Below are positions 58,372 through 64,000 of a stretch of DNA of 64,000 nucleotides, piece by piece. The stretch lies in the NCBI RefSeq assembly GCF_003711515.1, contig NW_021167090.1, positions 379,346-443,345 on the forward strand, in the 5' to 3' direction. The notes beneath the pieces are model-generated. The model made no database searches and had not been told where the DNA came from. It saw nothing but the letters and a program-made list of their open reading frames with translations. Made by a program: the position numbers and the translations under genes. The stretch comes from Sodiomyces alkalinus F11. Lineage: Eukaryota > Ascomycota > Sordariomycetes > Glomerellales > Plectosphaerellaceae. Numbering within the stretch: the stretch's first letter is position 1; each line of letters opens with the position of its first letter.

Positions 58372-60276
58372 ATGATGCTGTTACCTGCAAGGGCAGCGGC
58401 GTCCGTCTGCCCTCGGTGTGCGTCCATTCCTCCCGCGACCGGTCGCTACTTTTCCCACTCGGCCATTCGTCGCGAGTCGAACCGGTATACCCAGGATTTG
58501 ACGTCGGGTTACACGAGCAGCTATGACCCATCGCTCGAGACCGGGCGTGGCCCGATGTTCACCAAGGCCAAGTTCGGCGTCCCCAAGTTCTACCCGCGCG
58601 ACCTGAAGAAGCGCGTCGACGAATACGTGGTTGGACAAGACAGGGCCAAAAAGACCATCTGCGCTACTATCTTCAACCATTACCAGAACCTTCGGAGGAG
58701 GAGACAACATGAACATGAGGATAAGAAGCTTCGGGAGAAGCTTCAAAGGCACCGCTATGCCAGAGATAGGGACCTGCACGACAAGTTCCGTGATGCCCAC
58801 CCTACCCAAGGTCCGCATGCACTTCCTTATCTCCTCTCTCTCTCTCACTCTCTTGTCATCTCTTCCCACCCGCCGAGGTTTCTACCTGGCCGTCCCTCCC
58901 CGCACTGTGGCCGACTGACAATTTAAGCTCAAGACGACTTTCCCGGTCAATTGGAGGCGACTGAACATTTGCGCGAAGGCTACGTACCCCCGCCTCCGCC
59001 TGATGACCTCGCCATATCCGACGAGCCTGAGGGCCCGCGCCGTGTCAAGGTCGACAAGTCGAATATTCTGGTCCTTGGACCGACTGGGACAGGCAAAACT
59101 TACATTCTCGAGTAAGCGAAGCCCTCTCTGACCCGAACACTCCCTTTCTCTGAAGCTCCTTCCTCCTCACACATAGACAGGACCTTGAGCAAGCAACTCA
59201 GGGTGCCATTTACGATAGCCGACTGTAACTCTTTCACGCAAGCGGGATACATTGGTCAGGATGTCGAGAGTTGTATCGAGAGACTTTTGGTAGAAGCCAA
59301 CTACGATATCAAAGCCGCCGAGCATGGCATCGTCGTGCTGGATGAGTTCGACAAAATTGCTCGGCGCGAGACGCCCAACGGCAGAGACGTCAGCGGCGAG
59401 GGCGTGCAGCAAGCATTGCTCAAGCTTGTCGAGGGAACGAAAGTCACGATAAACGTCAAGGATAACCGGTCATCACGCACTGCTTCCCCTATCACGACCA
59501 ACTATTCCACGTCAGGGTCGACGTCGGCACCACAGTCGACGCCGCCGCAGAGCAAGGTCGAGCAGTACAACGTCGACACCTCCAACATCTTGTTCGTCTT
59601 CTGCGGGGCCTTCGTGGGCTTGGATAAAACCGTCATACGGCGGGTTTCGAAGCCCTCGATAGGATTCGGGTCAGACTTGCGCGGTCGCCAGACTCTCTCA
59701 GGCACCCAGCATGATCTGCCGAGGCATCTCTTTTCCCACCTCGCACACGCGGACCCCGGGTTGCCAGCATCGGCGTTTACGCCGCTCGATCTCACGACGC
59801 CCATGGATTTGCAAGCCTTCGGCTTCATCCCGGAGCTGATCGGCCGGGTACACAATATTTGCGCTCTGAGCTCGTTGTCTCTAGATGACTTGTTCAGGAT
59901 TTTGACAGAACCGCGCAACAGTCTCGTAGCGCAGTATACGGCACTTTTCGAGACGTATCCATCACAGCTGCACTTCACTAGACGGGCCCTATACGCCATA
60001 GCTGGGAAGGCAGCCAAGACGCAGACAGGGGCTCGTGGGTTGAAGATGGAGATGGAGCGGATTCTGGCTGAGCCGATCTTCGACGCCCCCGTCCCATACG
60101 TCTTGATTACGGAGGGATGCGTTCATGGGACAGAAAAACCCGGCTACTGGGGCAAGGATGGCCGTATGGAGTTGGAAAGGCGAATTCAAGAAGAGGACGC
60201 AGGACCTGCTGCTCGCCAGCCGGAGACCACCACGACATTCGAGCAGTATAGGGAGGCTGGCCAAGGTGGTGCTTAA
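58372..60276 (+). CDS. MCX1: Mitochondrial ClpX-type AAA+ unfoldase
   Basis: Three exons, 58372-58810, 58928-59111 and 59181-60276, give 572 residues. The start is the first ATG in frame (a second ATG follows directly). The N-terminus (MMLLPARAAASVCPRCASIPPATGRYFSHSAIRR) fits a matrix presequence; only one CxxC is visible, so the zinc-binding domain of bacterial ClpX is absent. FYPRDLKKRVDEYVVGQDRAKK opens the ATPase. Walker A is GPTGTGKT, the pore loop is GYIGQ (GYVG in bacteria), Walker B is VLDEFDKIA, and GFIPELIGRV and GARGLKMEMERIL follow. Like yeast Mcx1 it probably acts without ClpP, for example in haem synthesis by loading cofactor into 5-aminolevulinate synthase. A Ser/Thr/Pro insertion lies after TKVTINVKD. 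Confidence 0.9.
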
Positions 60277-61091
60277 CAAGGGCAGAATGGCAGGTGTCGA
60301 GAAGGGCGTGAAAGCTGTGAAGGGTATGACTGACTACTGGGAGACTGGAGCTACGAAGCGTTTGTGTTTTATGAGAGTACCTACTCGTTTTATGATTTGG
60401 GCGAAGGAATTAGGTAGGGCAGGACCTTCATCAGAGGATCTGATTTCGGCTACCTCGGGCGTCGCATTTTGTTTGTATTGCAGTGGGGCTTATGAGGATA
60501 CGGATACGTTGGGGGGTTTTTCCTTCTTTTTTTTTCTTTTCTTCTTTCAATGGATCAATCGAAAGTCATGTTGCCAGGAGATATTGACAGTCCGAATCCC
60601 ATGCTACTCACTCCGGACAGCCAAAGAAAGCTGTCATTGACTTTCTGAATCGGAATATCATTAACAATGGACTCAATGTATCGCAGTACGTAATTACGGA
60701 GCAGTAAGATGGAAGACAGGACAGTGGAAGTGCGGAGTACAGCATACTTCGCACCACTTATGTATTGCCCATGGAAACGCGTCTTCGGCACATCCTGTCC
60801 ACCGAGGGCAGAAAGATGCCTGAGGAAGAAAATAAGCAATGTCCGGAAAAACCCGGTCAAATGAACAGGCCAGATTAGGTACGGCGCCGGGTGCACGAGC
60901 CAAAGGGGGCCTGCCGCATAATTTTTCCAGAGGCGGGAAAAAAACAGAATCACGTGACCGAGAGGAGGAAAGCTCTAACCGACGAAGCCTGGATCCCGAG
61001 CAAAACTACTCACTTCTTCCCAAGTCCTTCCTTGAAGTCCAACCATCACCTCTCCACACCCATCCGAAATCGCTCTCCGCCATCTGTCAAG
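60277..61091. other. Intergenic region upstream of ATP2
   Basis: 3' end of MCX1 with T-rich sequence near 60520-60550, then the ATP2 promoter with an E-box at 60949-60957. No gene seen. Confidence 0.6.
60949..60957. promoter_or_regulatory. E-box-like ATCACGTGA site before ATP2
   Basis: TCACGTGA core about 135 bp before the ATP2 start codon, a typical promoter distance. Confidence 0.5.
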
Positions 61092-63221
<2,130 letters not shown>

Positions 63222-64000
63222 ACACCTCTTTTTTTGATACCTGTGGAAGCGAAAGAAGAAAGGGGGGGGTGAGCGAAGCTGTGCGGCAAAGAAGGGTCTC
63301 CGGCCTGTGTATAGAAGACCAAAGATGGAGAGGCGAGTTTTCTCCTTAGTTCAATCAAGTCTCCTTTGTGGGCTGTGTACCAATCAATTCACATAATTAC
63401 TTTGAATGAACTCGCCTCTTGTTTTGTTCCAATCTGTGTTTTAAAACTACCTGTCTAAAGTTTCCATGCCCAATGCGTTGACATTCTTCAGTTCTTCGGT
63501 TTATATCTAGACCTATTGTGAACCCTCTTTCTACGGTTGATAAAGATGTCGGAGCTCCCATGTGGCCACTACTCACTCGCTCTCGATTGTAGACATGGAC
63601 TGTCCTGCCCTGTTCATCTCGAGATGATGGGCCGCTAGTTATCTAGCTGATGGTCCTCCTGGGACTCTTGTCAGGGCATGCGATGCGTGTACACATAGCC
63701 ACTGTGTCTTGGCTCTAGAACAGGACCCTGGAGGTAGGGGATCCAAACCATCATCAAATAAACGCGGCATGTAAAAGGATAGGTAGACAAAAAAGACGAA
63801 GCCGGGTATGCAATTCAACTCAACGCCTCTGGTGTACTGCCGTAACATATTCATCATCCCCCATCCGCGTCCCCCGGTCACCTACGATGGTACAATGCTC
63901 TCATCAAGAGCTGGCATATTCCAGTCGCCATGGCATACAACTGGAAGAAATGGAGGTTGATCCTGAGCTGGTCGCAACGATGAACATGGTCTCTAATACA
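63222..64000. other. 3' flank of ATP2 and unresolved right edge
   Basis: 3' UTR of ATP2 and about 600 bp in which I see no gene. A gene may begin beyond the edge. Confidence 0.5.

Noticed and set aside
11063..60702. Recurrent TACGGAG/CTCCGTA words in intergenic DNA
   Set aside because: About nine copies on both strands is close to the chance expectation for a 7-mer in 64 kb.

Overview
This is nuclear DNA of a filamentous ascomycete (Pezizomycotina, most likely a Sordariomycete; I cannot name the species). The reasons are GC-rich coding sequence, mostly short GT-AG introns with CTAAC/CTGAC-type branch sites, an end block with a RIP signature, and gene families such as a Mus7/MMS22 protein, a fungal MHYT-domain protein, a RgsA-type RGS protein and an APH-fold relic. 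I found no bacterial operons, CRISPR arrays, rRNA or credible tRNA genes.

Layout. 1-1440 is AT-rich, TpA-rich, CpA/TpG-poor DNA, probably a RIP-mutated transposon remnant. 2770-4962 (+) is a phenol-2-monooxygenase-like flavoenzyme in three exons. 6272-9762 (+) is a Ulp1/SENP-type SUMO protease, followed by a 54/57-bp minisatellite. About 7.6 kb without a recognisable gene (10.03-17.66 kb) precedes a RgsA-like RGS protein (17664-18728, +), whose frame stays open to 19589. Then come mitochondrial glycerol-3-phosphate dehydrogenase (20490-22634, -), an MHYT-domain membrane protein (23703-26783, -), the cytosolic Fe-S assembly protein CIA1 (29742-31280, +), 2-oxoglutarate dehydrogenase E1 (31957-35243, -), TFIIH subunit TFB1 (37183-39278, +), a large probably mitochondrial AAA ATPase (39820-43077, -), an APH-family relic (43278-43760, +), the MMS22/Mus7 repair protein in six exons (43880-50808, -), a 69-residue small membrane-type protein in two exons (51229-51505, +), COX5 (52724-53660, +), glycogen branching enzyme in eight exons (54178-56739, -), a mitochondrial ClpX homologue (58372-60276, +) and ATP synthase beta in seven exons (61092-63221, +).

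How the genes relate. Six of about 16 genes encode predicted mitochondrial proteins, four of them central to respiration (GUT2, KGD1, COX5, ATP2). The octamer TCACGTGA, an E-box/Cbf1-like site, occurs at least five times, always between genes. Copies lie about 135 bp before ATP2, 268 bp before COX5 and 740 bp before GUT2. I propose this as a candidate shared regulatory element. 

Three genes (SUMO protease, RGS protein, MMS22) show open coding frames interrupted by a single stop. In each, a 60-nt frame-preserving GT-AG interval spans the stop, so intron retention would truncate the protein. The MMS22 case has good splice signals; the other two are less certain. Exon models were built by hand from splice signals and family landmarks. 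Family assignments come from recognising motifs, not from database searches.
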